From an uncultured Clostridia bacterium (GTDB taxonomy: Bacteria; Bacillota; Clostridia; Oscillospirales; CAG-272), in the NCBI GenBank assembly GCA_948466345.1, contig CAOKAC010000010.1, forward strand, positions 1-64,000: DNA of 64,000 bases. The letters run 5' to 3'. Shown in pieces: positions 1 through 7,315 of the stretch (its first letter is position 1; the number at the start of each line of letters is the position of its first letter). The position numbers and the translations under genes were made by a program. The notes under the pieces are model-generated. The model was not told where the DNA came from. It saw only the letters and a list, made by a program, of their open reading frames with translations, and searched no databases.

Positions 1-60
1 GCGCTTCGCTAACTAAATTGCAGTCAGCGCTTCGCTAACTAAATTGCAGTCAGCGAAGCG
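1..60. repeat. 26-bp tandem repeat (two copies) closing into a hairpin
   Basis: Positions 1-26 and 27-52 are identical 26-bp copies beginning GCGCTTCGCT. The window starts at the first base of a copy, so more may lie to the left. The next bases (52-60, AGCGAAGCG) are the reverse complement of 28-36, giving a 9-bp stem with a 15-nt loop. The repeat borders decayed mobile-element sequence and may be an element end or a duplicated terminator-like hairpin. Its role is unknown. Confidence 0.8.
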
Positions 61-197
61 TTACAATATTTTTCAAAAAATACGTTTTGTTGTTAAAGAG
101 GATTCTTTGGATAGAATAATCGATATTATCTGTTATATCTAAAAAACAATTCAGACAGAAGAAGATAAGTACAACCCCCCGTTTTTAAAAGTCAAGG

Positions 198-434
198 ATG
201 CGGAACAAATCAACAATCTCAATGAACGAATGCGGACTTCTGTTAAGGACAGGTCCGGATGTCAACATTTTAGAATTGGACATTTCGGTTTACAGCCTTT
301 TTGAAGGGGAGCCCATAAGCCATTTAGTGGTTAGAAATTTAATTGACTTTTTACTGACGATGAAGAGATATGCCTGCTATCGAAAGGAATTTGGTATCAA
401 GTATAATGATGACTATCTGAACTATAGTTTTTAA
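198..434 (+). CDS. Hypothetical ORF, 78 aa, probably part of a decayed gene
   Basis: I do not recognise this 78-residue frame and see no signal peptide or motif. The ATG lacks a good Shine-Dalgarno sequence. Neighbouring frames also give short protein-like stretches closed by stops (roughly 85-145 and 142-310), which fits a region of frameshifted remnants. It abuts a TnpV-like remnant on the other strand. It may not be expressed. Confidence 0.25.
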   Translation: MRNKSTISMNECGLLLRTGPDVNILELDISVYSLFEGEPISHLVVRNLIDFLLTMKRYACYRKEFGIKYNDDYLNYSF

Positions 435-612
435 GCCGGAAAAACATATCCTCAGCCTGCTTTTCAGGGAGGTATCCGTTCAGTTTACCACTGGTCAGTA
501 GGTTCATATATAACACCTTATGATTTTGTTTTAAGTGCCCTGCGTGCCGTTGTCCTCGTATTCCGATAGTCTTGTTTTCTTCGGCGGGTAAGATAAGATC
601 GTGTCCCCCCTG
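433..612 (-). pseudogene. TnpV-family transposon protein remnant
   Basis: The minus strand reads as about 60 residues without a usable start. The order is an LILPAEENKTIGI segment, then GQRHAGHLKQNHKVLYMNL, then LLTSGKLNGYL, then QAEDMFFRL. This matches the central part of TnpV, a small protein encoded in clostridial transposons and mobilizable elements, as I remember the family. An in-frame TGA lies just upstream and the C-terminal half (the KAENxMEWVG-type region) is missing, so the gene is dead. It marks an old insertion beside the flippase gene. Confidence 0.6.
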
Positions 613-631
613 TCAGTCTTTTTTTATTTCA

Positions 632-660
632 TTGACAATATTTTCAATTCATGGTATACT
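632..660 (+). promoter_or_regulatory. Sigma-A-type promoter for the flippase gene
   Basis: TTGACA (632-637), a 17-bp spacer and TATACT (655-660) make a near-consensus promoter. It lies 31 bp before the ATG at 692, so transcription starts downstream of any longer reading frame and supports the short start. Confidence 0.7.
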
Positions 661-691
661 GATTTTTGTATTTTTCAAAAGGAGCGGGGAT

Positions 692-2200
692 ATGCGCGGC
701 GGAAAATCAGTTGTCAAAAATGTTGCATTTGGATTTGGTTCTAAATTGATCGTTCTGGCGTTTGGAATGATCGTCCCGCAGCTTCTGATCAAATCATTTG
801 GATCAGAAGTCAACGGGCTTCTGACGACAGTTACACAAATTTATACATATATTGCACTTTTGGAAGCAGGCATCGGCAATGCGGCAGTAAACGCCCTATA
901 TCGTCCCTTGGATGATGGCGACAGAGATACTGCAAGCAGCGTGATTTCGGCTGCGCGGCGGTATTTCCGAGAGGTGACTGTCCTGTATTTGGGGGCAGTG
1001 ATTTTATTTGCCGTAATATATCCTTGGTGTGTCTCTTCTGAAATCGATAAGATGACGATTTTTTGGGTAGTTTTCATCCAAGGTCTAACAGGTTGTATTT
1101 CCTATTATTTCTGTGCGGTATATAACCAACTTTTAGATGCGGACGCCCATAAGTATGTAACGGAAAATGTAGAGCTTTTGGGATATGTATTGACTTCCGT
1201 TGCCAAAATAGTGCTCATTTCTATTGGCTTCAATGTGATCAGTGTCCAGATTGCTAATTTTGTAATGGTGATTGTAAAGGTTATCGTGACCTATTCTTAT
1301 TGTAAGAAGAAATACCCATGGATTGTATATAAAAAGAATGCGGACAAAAATTTGTTAGAGCAGCGTGGAGCTTTTATCATTCATGAGGTCTCTACAGCTA
1401 TCTTTTATAATACGGATGTATTTATTATTTCCACTTTTTGCGGTCTTCTCCTTTCCAGTGTGTACGGCGTATATAATTTGGTATTCTCTGCATTAAATAC
1501 CTTAGTCAATACGGCGAACGGCGGCCTGGGATTCCTTCTTGGGCAAAATCACTACAAAGATCATAAAAAATTTTTGCTCCTCTATGAAACGTACGATACC
1601 ATTTATACCATGGTCGTATTTATTATCTTCAGTATTGCCTATATTTTGGCCATTCCCTTTGTCGCCTTGTATACAAGAGATATTACAGACACAAATTATA
1701 TTATTCCATATGTCCCGCTTCTGTTTTCGGTGATCAATATTATGTCCGGTACTCGCGCAGTTGCATCCCGTCTGATTACTGTTACAGGAAATGCCCGAAA
1801 AACCCAAGGACGCAGTCTGGCCGAAGCGATTATTAATCTGATAGCGTCGCTGGTTCTTGTTCAATTTTTTGGAATTTACGGTGTTTTAGCGGGCACAATT
1901 ATAGCGCTTTTGTATCGGATGAATGACATGCTTATTTTTGCAAGCCGTCATATTTTAAAGCGGAAGGTGATTGCAGGATATAAGAATATCTTTGTCAATG
2001 GGCTATTGTTTATCGGTATTGTTTTGATCAATGAAAATATTACGCTTCATGTGGGCGGTTACGGTTCCTTTGTGGTACATGGCATTGTTATTTCTGCCAT
2101 TGTTGCGGCGGCATATTTCCTTTTAAACTGTATCTGCAATATGCGGCTTTTGAAAAATGTGAAGGTAGTACTGCAGGCACGTAAAAATCAAGCCGCGTAG
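692..2200 (+). CDS. Polysaccharide/oligosaccharide flippase (Wzx-like, MATE/MOP superfamily)
   Basis: A 502-residue polytopic membrane protein with about 12-14 hydrophobic segments. It is most likely an exporter that flips lipid-linked polysaccharide precursors across the cytoplasmic membrane. The N-terminal pattern (VVKNVAFGFGSKLIVLAFG, then LLIKSFGSEVNGL and AGIGNA) is typical of this family in Firmicutes. The ATG at 692 follows AAAAGGAG and a consensus promoter; the frame stays open upstream to 572, but that part overlaps the promoter and the TnpV remnant. No glycosyltransferase cluster is adjacent, so the substrate cannot be inferred. The gene runs convergently into dinB with a 4-bp gap and no terminator. 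Confidence 0.8.
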   Translation: MRGGKSVVKNVAFGFGSKLIVLAFGMIVPQLLIKSFGSEVNGLLTTVTQIYTYIALLEAGIGNAAVNALYRPLDDGDRDTASSVISAARRYFREVTVLYLGAVILFAVIYPWCVSSEIDKMTIFWVVFIQGLTGCISYYFCAVYNQLLDADAHKYVTENVELLGYVLTSVAKIVLISIGFNVISVQIANFVMVIVKVIVTYSYCKKKYPWIVYKKNADKNLLEQRGAFIIHEVSTAIFYNTDVFIISTFCGLLLSSVYGVYNLVFSALNTLVNTANGGLGFLLGQNHYKDHKKFLLLYETYDTIYTMVVFIIFSIAYILAIPFVALYTRDITDTNYIIPYVPLLFSVINIMSGTRAVASRLITVTGNARKTQGRSLAEAIINLIASLVLVQFFGIYGVLAGTIIALLYRMNDMLIFASRHILKRKVIAGYKNIFVNGLLFIGIVLINENITLHVGGYGSFVVHGIVISAIVAAAYFLLNCICNMRLLKNVKVVLQARKNQAA

Positions 2201-2204
2201 AGTT

Positions 2205-3461
2205 TTAAACTTGTGAAATTTCCCCTGTAAAAATGTCGCCGGCGATGCTGATAGGATTTTGACGCAGGTCAAATTTGGAAAGAGCAGTGTCGGAAAACAT
2301 GATTCCCCGACGCAGAGAAAACTGGCCAAAGCGCCGGCGAAGCGTATCTACTGTTTCTTCCAACTGCTCTTGCTTTTGCACAGCGGAAATATCTGACAGG
2401 AAAGACATCTGCTCCGTCTGTGGAAGTTGCAGATCGCACGCCCGTACACTTAAACTGCGGATTGGCCTGCCGGTTTGATTGGACTTTACTAGAGCGTAGG
2501 CTTTTTGGAAGAGGGAAGCGGAAGTGCGGTTGGGGATAGACAGGGAACCTTGCCGTTCAATCCAATGTAAGGAATTATCGCGGATACCCACCTGAACAGT
2601 TTTGCAGATAAAACCGTATTCCCGCATTCGGGCAGATACACTTTCGCAGAGCGTATGAAGAACGATCCGGATGTCTTGGTCTGAGAGGAGATCCCGATTT
2701 GTCGTGGTGCTGTTGCTGATGGATTTGATCATGGATTTTGCACCGATATTGCTTACGGGAGATGTGTCTAAACCATTTGCAAACAGCCACAGTGTTTGTC
2801 CGTGTTTTCCCAAAAGAGATTTTAAAAAGACAGGATCTGTCTGTGCTAAGGCACCTATGGTTTCGATACCACAGCGGCGCAGACGATTGCGTGTAGAGGC
2901 GCCTACATACAGCAGCTCTTCCACGGAAAGAGGCCAGACGATGTCTTTGAAATTATCCTGCCGGATTACTGTAGTAGCGTCTGGTTTTTTTAGATCCGAA
3001 CCAAGCTTTGCAAAGATTTTATTGTAAGATACGCCGACACTTACCGTTAAACCCAGTTCCAGCTTGATACGGCGTCGAATCGTGTCTGCAATAGCTGGGC
3101 CGCTTCCAAACAAAGATGTGCTGCCGGATACGTCTAGCCAGCATTCATCCACTCCAAAGCTTTCTACCTGATCGGTATACTGTCTGTAAATTTCCCAGAC
3201 TGCCTTGGAATATTTTATATATTCATCATGGTGTGGAGGTATAAAAACAATATCCCTACACTTTTGTTTGGCCATCCAAAGAGGATGGCCTGTTTTTACG
3301 CCGCATCGTTTGGCCGCTTCATTTTTTGCTAGTACGATACCGTGCCGTGCCTCTCTGTCTCCTGCTACTGCCACCGGTTTATTTCGCAGACTAGGCTGCT
3401 GCAAGCATTCTACGGAAGCATAAAAGTTATTCAAATCAGAATGCAGAATAACCCGTTCCAA
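2205..3461 (-). CDS. dinB: DNA polymerase IV (Y-family, translesion)
   Basis: A 418-residue Y-family polymerase that copies past damaged template bases. Visible motifs are HSDLNNFYASVE near the N-terminus (first catalytic Asp), the ESFGVDECWLD block near residue 105 (catalytic Asp-Glu), the SVGVSYNKIFAKLGSDLKKP finger/palm segment and a helix-hairpin-helix region. The C-terminal little-finger domain is present. The TTG at 3461 is preferred because GGAGGTG lies 6 nt upstream; an earlier in-frame TTG at 3479 has no Shine-Dalgarno sequence. The gene has its own promoter upstream. Confidence 0.9.
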   Translation of the reverse strand: MERVILHSDLNNFYASVECLQQPSLRNKPVAVAGDREARHGIVLAKNEAAKRCGVKTGHPLWMAKQKCRDIVFIPPHHDEYIKYSKAVWEIYRQYTDQVESFGVDECWLDVSGSTSLFGSGPAIADTIRRRIKLELGLTVSVGVSYNKIFAKLGSDLKKPDATTVIRQDNFKDIVWPLSVEELLYVGASTRNRLRRCGIETIGALAQTDPVFLKSLLGKHGQTLWLFANGLDTSPVSNIGAKSMIKSISNSTTTNRDLLSDQDIRIVLHTLCESVSARMREYGFICKTVQVGIRDNSLHWIERQGSLSIPNRTSASLFQKAYALVKSNQTGRPIRSLSVRACDLQLPQTEQMSFLSDISAVQKQEQLEETVDTLRRRFGQFSLRRGIMFSDTALSKFDLRQNPISIAGDIFTGEISQV

Positions 3462-3491
3462 AACAACACCTCCGAACAAATGTTTTGTATT

Positions 3492-3520
3492 ATTATATGT
3501 TTTTATGTCGAAAAAAACAA
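3492..3520 (-). promoter_or_regulatory. Promoter for dinB
   Basis: On the minus strand TTGTTT (3520-3515), a 17-bp spacer and TATAAT (3497-3492) precede the TTG start at 3461. The -10 box is perfect and the -35 box matches four of six. I see no LexA-box-like sequence over it. Confidence 0.5.
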
Positions 3521-3539
3521 GCGGGAAAATATGGAAGTT

Positions 3540-3569
3540 TTGACAAACAGGGAGAATTTATGGTATAAT
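3540..3569 (+). promoter_or_regulatory. Sigma-A-type promoter for the LRR-dockerin gene
   Basis: TTGACA (3540-3545), an 18-bp spacer and TATAAT (3564-3569), both hexamers perfect. It lies about 50 bp upstream of the GTG at 3622. Confidence 0.75.
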
Positions 3570-3621
3570 AGCTACGATTTAATCAGAGATCAATAGAACT
3601 AAAAGGACAGAGGATGTAAAC

Positions 3622-5508
3622 GTGAGACATATCGGAAAACAGGGCCTGGCCCTGACGTTAGTATTATGTATTCTATTGGGTACATTTGGCACGGGCCATG
3701 CGGCTTTGGATCAGAGCGTGTCGGATCATGAGCTGGGCGCGTCTGCGGCATGCGAGGGGCAAAATCTTGGTATATTCAATGGTATACCGGCATGTATAAA
3801 TGCAGATGATCAATTGCATATTTGTGAGAATAATTTTCCGGATGTGCTTTTCAGAAACTACCTATTGGAACGTACTGGTGCAAACGACGGATATTTTTCC
3901 CAGGAAGAAGCAGAAATTACATATATATATGTTTCTGGATACAAAATTGAATCTTTGCGTGGGGTAGAGTTTTTTACCGCTTTGCTTGAACTGATATGTT
4001 CTAGAAATGTATTGACCGAATTGGACCTAAGCAACAATACGGTGTTGACGACTTTGCGCTGCGAATACAACCAGCTTACAGAACTGGATGTAAGTAGCTG
4101 TACAGTGCTGGATTATTTAGATTGTAGCAACAACGAGTTAAGAAATTTAAATGTAAGTGGTTGCACCGAGCTAACAATTTTGCAATGCTACGATAACTGG
4201 CTTATGGAACTGGATGTAGATGGCTATACGGCATTAGATTATTTAGACTGCTCCAGAAATCAGCTAACAAAATTGAACGTGAATGGCAACATGGCACTAA
4301 CGATGTTACAATGCTACAGCAATCAGCTTATGGAACTGGAGGTTAGTGAATGTACAGCGCTTACCATTTTGCATTGTTATAATAACAATCTGACAGAGCT
4401 GGATGTGAGGGAGTGTATAGCGCTGGACGATTTAGACTGTAGTTATAACCAACTGACCAAATTGGATATGAAGGGATGTCCGGCACTGACCTATTTAGAA
4501 TGCAGTTATAACGGGTTGACAGAATTGAATGTGGATTGTAATGTAGCATTGATGACCTTGAGTTGTGAAGATAACCTGCTGACCAAACTAGATATGAGCA
4601 GTAGTACGTCATTGAACGAATTGTACATCGGTTATAACCAGATAGTAGAATTAAACGTGGGCAAGAATTTTGCACTGACAACGTTGCACTGCTACAATAA
4701 CTGTCTTACAAAATTGGATGTGAGCAATAATACAGCTCTGATTGACTTGTACTGCGACAATAATCAGTTAACAGAATTGAATGTGAATAGCAACACGGCG
4801 CTGACAAGTCTGAGCTGTGCTGGTAACCACCTGACAGAATTAGATGTGAGCAACAATACGGCGTTGGCTGCTGTAGATATTTCTGGACATACTCGAAGAC
4901 TTACGATTGATTCTTCTGAGGATGGCAGAAAATCCGTCAATCTTGGAAAGCTCATTTCTCCAAGCAGCTTTGATAAAGTGATTCATGTTTCCGTAGGAGA
5001 GTGGAATCCACAAACAGGGGTCGTGACGATTCCAAATACGGATCAGATTTTTACCTATACATATGATACAGGAAATTCCAATTATCCTATGGAGGTTACT
5101 GTGTACGTAGTGTCGTGCACTTTAACAATCAACGGAGAATCTTTTGTATACGCTCCTGGACTGGAACTTCCCTTGGTAACGTCCGATTTTTATACGTCAA
5201 ATGGTTGGGGATACCGGTTTGCAGGATGGAGCGGTGATATTGACACAGTTTCAGATACTGCTAACAGCAATACTACTGTCACTATTCCAGAGAAGGATAT
5301 AACGCTGCAGGCGGATTATACTCTTATTGGTGATATTGACGGAGATGGAGACGTTTCTCCAGCAGATGCGGTGCAGATCGTCCGAATGTCTGCGCAGAAT
5401 ATTCCTGAAAGGGGTGCAGGAGATATAGATGGAGATGGAATGATAACTTCTGCTGATGTGGTATATATGAAACGATATCTGGTTGGAAACTTTATACCGT
5501 CTAAATAA
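3622..5508 (+). CDS. Secreted leucine-rich-repeat protein with C-terminal type I dockerin
   Basis: A 628-residue secreted protein. Residues 1-27 form a signal peptide ending GTGHA. About 16 LRRs of 21 residues follow (roughly 120-425), with the pattern LTxLDVSxxTALxxLxCxxN, i.e. an internalin-J-like solenoid rich in Cys. Next come beta-rich segments, one resembling an InlB B-repeat (ending FAGWSGDI...ITLQADYTLI). The C-terminus carries two calcium-loop repeats, DIDGDGDVSPAD and DIDGDGMITSAD, each followed by a helix: a type I dockerin. A dockerin binds a cohesin on a scaffold protein, so this is probably a cell-surface or complex-bound adhesion/substrate-binding module. No enzyme domain or cohesin is visible. 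The GTG start follows an AGAGG-type site; a strong terminator overlaps the stop. Confidence 0.88.
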   Translation: MRHIGKQGLALTLVLCILLGTFGTGHAALDQSVSDHELGASAACEGQNLGIFNGIPACINADDQLHICENNFPDVLFRNYLLERTGANDGYFSQEEAEITYIYVSGYKIESLRGVEFFTALLELICSRNVLTELDLSNNTVLTTLRCEYNQLTELDVSSCTVLDYLDCSNNELRNLNVSGCTELTILQCYDNWLMELDVDGYTALDYLDCSRNQLTKLNVNGNMALTMLQCYSNQLMELEVSECTALTILHCYNNNLTELDVRECIALDDLDCSYNQLTKLDMKGCPALTYLECSYNGLTELNVDCNVALMTLSCEDNLLTKLDMSSSTSLNELYIGYNQIVELNVGKNFALTTLHCYNNCLTKLDVSNNTALIDLYCDNNQLTELNVNSNTALTSLSCAGNHLTELDVSNNTALAAVDISGHTRRLTIDSSEDGRKSVNLGKLISPSSFDKVIHVSVGEWNPQTGVVTIPNTDQIFTYTYDTGNSNYPMEVTVYVVSCTLTINGESFVYAPGLELPLVTSDFYTSNGWGYRFAGWSGDIDTVSDTANSNTTVTIPEKDITLQADYTLIGDIDGDGDVSPADAVQIVRMSAQNIPERGAGDIDGDGMITSADVVYMKRYLVGNFIPSK

Positions 5509-5537
5509 GAAAAGCCTCCGTATCGGAGGCTTTTCTT
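5507..5537. terminator. Rho-independent terminator, probably bidirectional
   Basis: A 14-bp stem (AAGAAAAGCCTCCG / CGGAGGCTTTTCTT) with a 3-nt loop, A-rich on the left and T-rich on the right. It ends the LRR-dockerin transcript on the plus strand and the yajC/TIGR04086 transcript on the minus strand. Confidence 0.85.
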
Positions 5538-5976
5538 ATCTTTTCTTTCTTTTGGGTGCATGCACTTTTTTTCGCTTCTGATTTCTTCCAGAAAGTCCTG
5601 CGAAAAATCCGCCGGCACCTCCGGCGAGGGGAACAAATACATAAAGCAGAGAAGCAACTACCGGGGAGTAGGTATCTGTACCACTTTCTTTAAATGCCGA
5701 CCCTATCAAAATCACTGCGGTGAGCAGCAGTCCGGATACCAGTCCGCCTACAATGCCACTGCGTTTTCCAGCAGCAATGCCGCCAATCAAGGCGGAAATA
5801 TACAAAGCGGCAAGTCCAAATGCGCTCAGATGTTTATCTGGATCGGGCATCATGTAGCACAACAAGGAAAAGAAAATCAGCAGCACAGCAGCGACGATAA
5901 CGGACCAAATTAACCCGCGGGCGGCCCCCCGCAGAAGCTTTCCGGCCCCGGCGGCTTTTTCGTTGGAAGCAGTCAT
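5536..5976 (-). CDS. TIGR04086-family membrane protein
   Basis: A 146-residue integral membrane protein with four hydrophobic segments and Gly-rich helices, ending in a basic tail (NQKRKKVHAPKRKKR). It resembles the TIGR04086 family, which is often encoded beside yajC in Clostridia; its function is unknown. The ATG at 5976 is chosen because CCGGAGG lies upstream; the frame stays open to 6024 without a Shine-Dalgarno sequence. That ribosome-binding site lies inside a long inverted repeat at 5985-6020, so translation may be controlled. It lies downstream of yajC on the same strand. Confidence 0.75.
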   Translation of the reverse strand: MTASNEKAAGAGKLLRGAARGLIWSVIVAAVLLIFFSLLCYMMPDPDKHLSAFGLAALYISALIGGIAAGKRSGIVGGLVSGLLLTAVILIGSAFKESGTDTYSPVVASLLYVFVPLAGGAGGFFAGLSGRNQKRKKVHAPKRKKR

Positions 5977-5984
5977 AAAAATAT

Positions 5985-6020
5985 CCTCCGGAATTCTTTT
6001 ATACAAGAATATTCCGGAGG
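5985..6020 (-). promoter_or_regulatory. Inverted repeat that sequesters the ribosome-binding site
   Basis: CCTCCGGAATTCTTT (5985-5999) pairs with AAGAATATTCCGGAGG (6005-6020) around a short loop, with one bulged base. In the minus-strand mRNA the 3' arm contains the GGAGG used by the gene starting at 5976. No U-tract follows, so this is not a normal terminator. It sits directly after the yajC stop. Confidence 0.65.
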
Positions 6021-6028
6021 ACAAACTT

Positions 6029-6361
6029 TTATGCCTCTTTTTCAGAAGCTTTTACATCCACTTTGCTAATGGCACTTTTCAAAATGCGGATTTTTGTTTT
6101 ATCCCGCGTGGTTTCAATGACACAGGTTTCGTCTTTGATAGAAACAATCTCTCCAATAATTCCACCGATTGTGGTGACTTCATCGCCTACTTCAAGAGAA
6201 TTTTTCATTTCTGCAGCGGCTTTCTCCTGCTTTTTCTGAGGTCTGTATAGGAAAAAGTAGAAAATCGCAACCATTGCGACAATCATTATGATTGTTCCAA
6301 TCCATTGACCGCTGCCAGCTCCTGCAGCGGCTTCGTCTAAAAGTGCAGGGGACAAATTCAT
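6029..6361 (-). CDS. yajC: Preprotein translocase subunit YajC
   Basis: A 110-residue single-pass membrane protein that accompanies SecDF in protein export. The N-terminus holds one hydrophobic helix (about residues 21-40) followed by the family hallmark FLYRPQKKQEK. A beta-rich cytoplasmic domain follows, with VGDEVTTIGGIIGEIVSI. The Shine-Dalgarno sequence is weak (AAAGGGG, 15 nt upstream), but an in-frame stop rules out an earlier start. secDF is not adjacent. A promoter lies at 6429-6457. Confidence 0.9.
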   Translation of the reverse strand: MNLSPALLDEAAAGAGSGQWIGTIIMIVAMVAIFYFFLYRPQKKQEKAAAEMKNSLEVGDEVTTIGGIIGEIVSIKDETCVIETTRDKTKIRILKSAISKVDVKASEKEA

Positions 6362-6428
6362 TGTACGTCACACGTTCCCCTTTGCAAAAGGGGCCTTTCT
6401 TTTTATAATCAAATTGGTATATATTTCT

Positions 6429-6457
6429 ATTATACCTGTCCATACCTAAATATGCAA
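6429..6457 (-). promoter_or_regulatory. Promoter for yajC
   Basis: On the minus strand TTGCAT (6457-6452), a 17-bp spacer and TATAAT (6434-6429). A CCCCTTTTGC/AAAGGGG hairpin lies between it and the yajC start. Confidence 0.6.
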
Positions 6458-6474
6458 GGGCTTTTACAGAAAAT

Positions 6475-7266
6475 TCATAAAAGAGCGATATGAAATAAAC
6501 GACAGGTATTTTCGACAGTTTGCGCAGCCATCTCCTGGATAGAAATGCCCACACATTCTGCCATAGTTTCCAGCGTATAGATCATCAAAGCGGATGTGTT
6601 GATTTTTCCCCGATGGGGAACAGGGGGGAGATAAGGACAGTCTGTTTCAACGAGCAGTCTGTCGGGAGGAACAACTTTACAGGTGGCACGCAGCTTTTGT
6701 GCATTTTTATATGTGAGCGGACCGCTAAAGGAGATATACCAGCCCATTCGTACATATTCTAACGCCATCTCCGCGCTGCCGCTGTAACTGTGAATCATAC
6801 CGGTTGCATCCTTGTGAGCGCGGAGCATATCCATGGTATCTCCATGCGCGTCTCGGTCGTGGATAATTGCGGGAAGGCCCATTGAAGCGGCTATGGAAAG
6901 CTGCGCGTCAAAGGCTTCTTTTTGTACTCTGCGGTCCGGATCCCAATGGTAGTCCAAGCCAATCTCTCCTACAGCTACTGTTTTGGGATGCGTGAGCAAG
7001 GACTCCACCGCAGATAGGACGGTTGGGAGCTGTGCTATGGAATAGTCTGCCGTATCCTGAGGATGAAGTCCTGCACTGGCATACATATTTTTATACTGCT
7101 TAGCAAGAGTAATGGAAGCTTGGGCAGTGTCCGGATTTGTGCCTGCGCATAAAAATCCGCAAACCCCGGCGGCAAGAGAATCGGCAATGGCTCCCTGTGT
7201 GCCTCCCGGGTATTTTTCTGCAAATTTTTTATCGTAATAGTGGGTATGTGCATCGAAAAGTTTCAT
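6475..7266 (-). CDS. tatD: TatD-family metal-dependent hydrolase/DNase
   Basis: A 263-residue TIM-barrel metallohydrolase of the TatD/YabD family, probably a metal-dependent exonuclease acting on DNA or RNA ends. Visible metal ligands are DAHTHYYD at the N-terminus (HxH), GEIGLDYHW, the His in IIHDRDAH and ETDCPYLPP near the C-terminus. The ATG at 7266 is preceded by AAAGGA; the upstream extension of the frame belongs to metG's end. It follows metG, as in Bacillus (metS-yabD), with a terminator-like hairpin between that may reduce readthrough. Confidence 0.9.
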   Translation of the reverse strand: MKLFDAHTHYYDKKFAEKYPGGTQGAIADSLAAGVCGFLCAGTNPDTAQASITLAKQYKNMYASAGLHPQDTADYSIAQLPTVLSAVESLLTHPKTVAVGEIGLDYHWDPDRRVQKEAFDAQLSIAASMGLPAIIHDRDAHGDTMDMLRAHKDATGMIHSYSGSAEMALEYVRMGWYISFSGPLTYKNAQKLRATCKVVPPDRLLVETDCPYLPPVPHRGKINTSALMIYTLETMAECVGISIQEMAAQTVENTCRLFHIALL

Positions 7267-7280
7267 ATGTTGTCCTTTAT

Positions 7281-7307
7281 AAAAAGGGGAAGGAGGCTGC
7301 CTTCCCC
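7281..7307 (-). terminator. Terminator between metG and tatD
   Basis: GGGGAAGG (7286-7293) pairs with CCTTCCCC (7300-7307). On the minus strand the stem is followed by TTTTT. It may end or attenuate the metG transcript before tatD. Confidence 0.6.
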
Positions 7308-7315
7308 GGTATATT

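Noticed and set aside
572..691. 40-codon N-terminal extension of the flippase frame
   Set aside because: It overlaps the TnpV remnant and the consensus promoter at 632-660; the ATG at 692 has a proper Shine-Dalgarno sequence.
841..1077. Minus-strand 78-codon frame inside the flippase gene
   Set aside because: It is antisense to a convincing gene, with no ribosome-binding site or recognisable protein.
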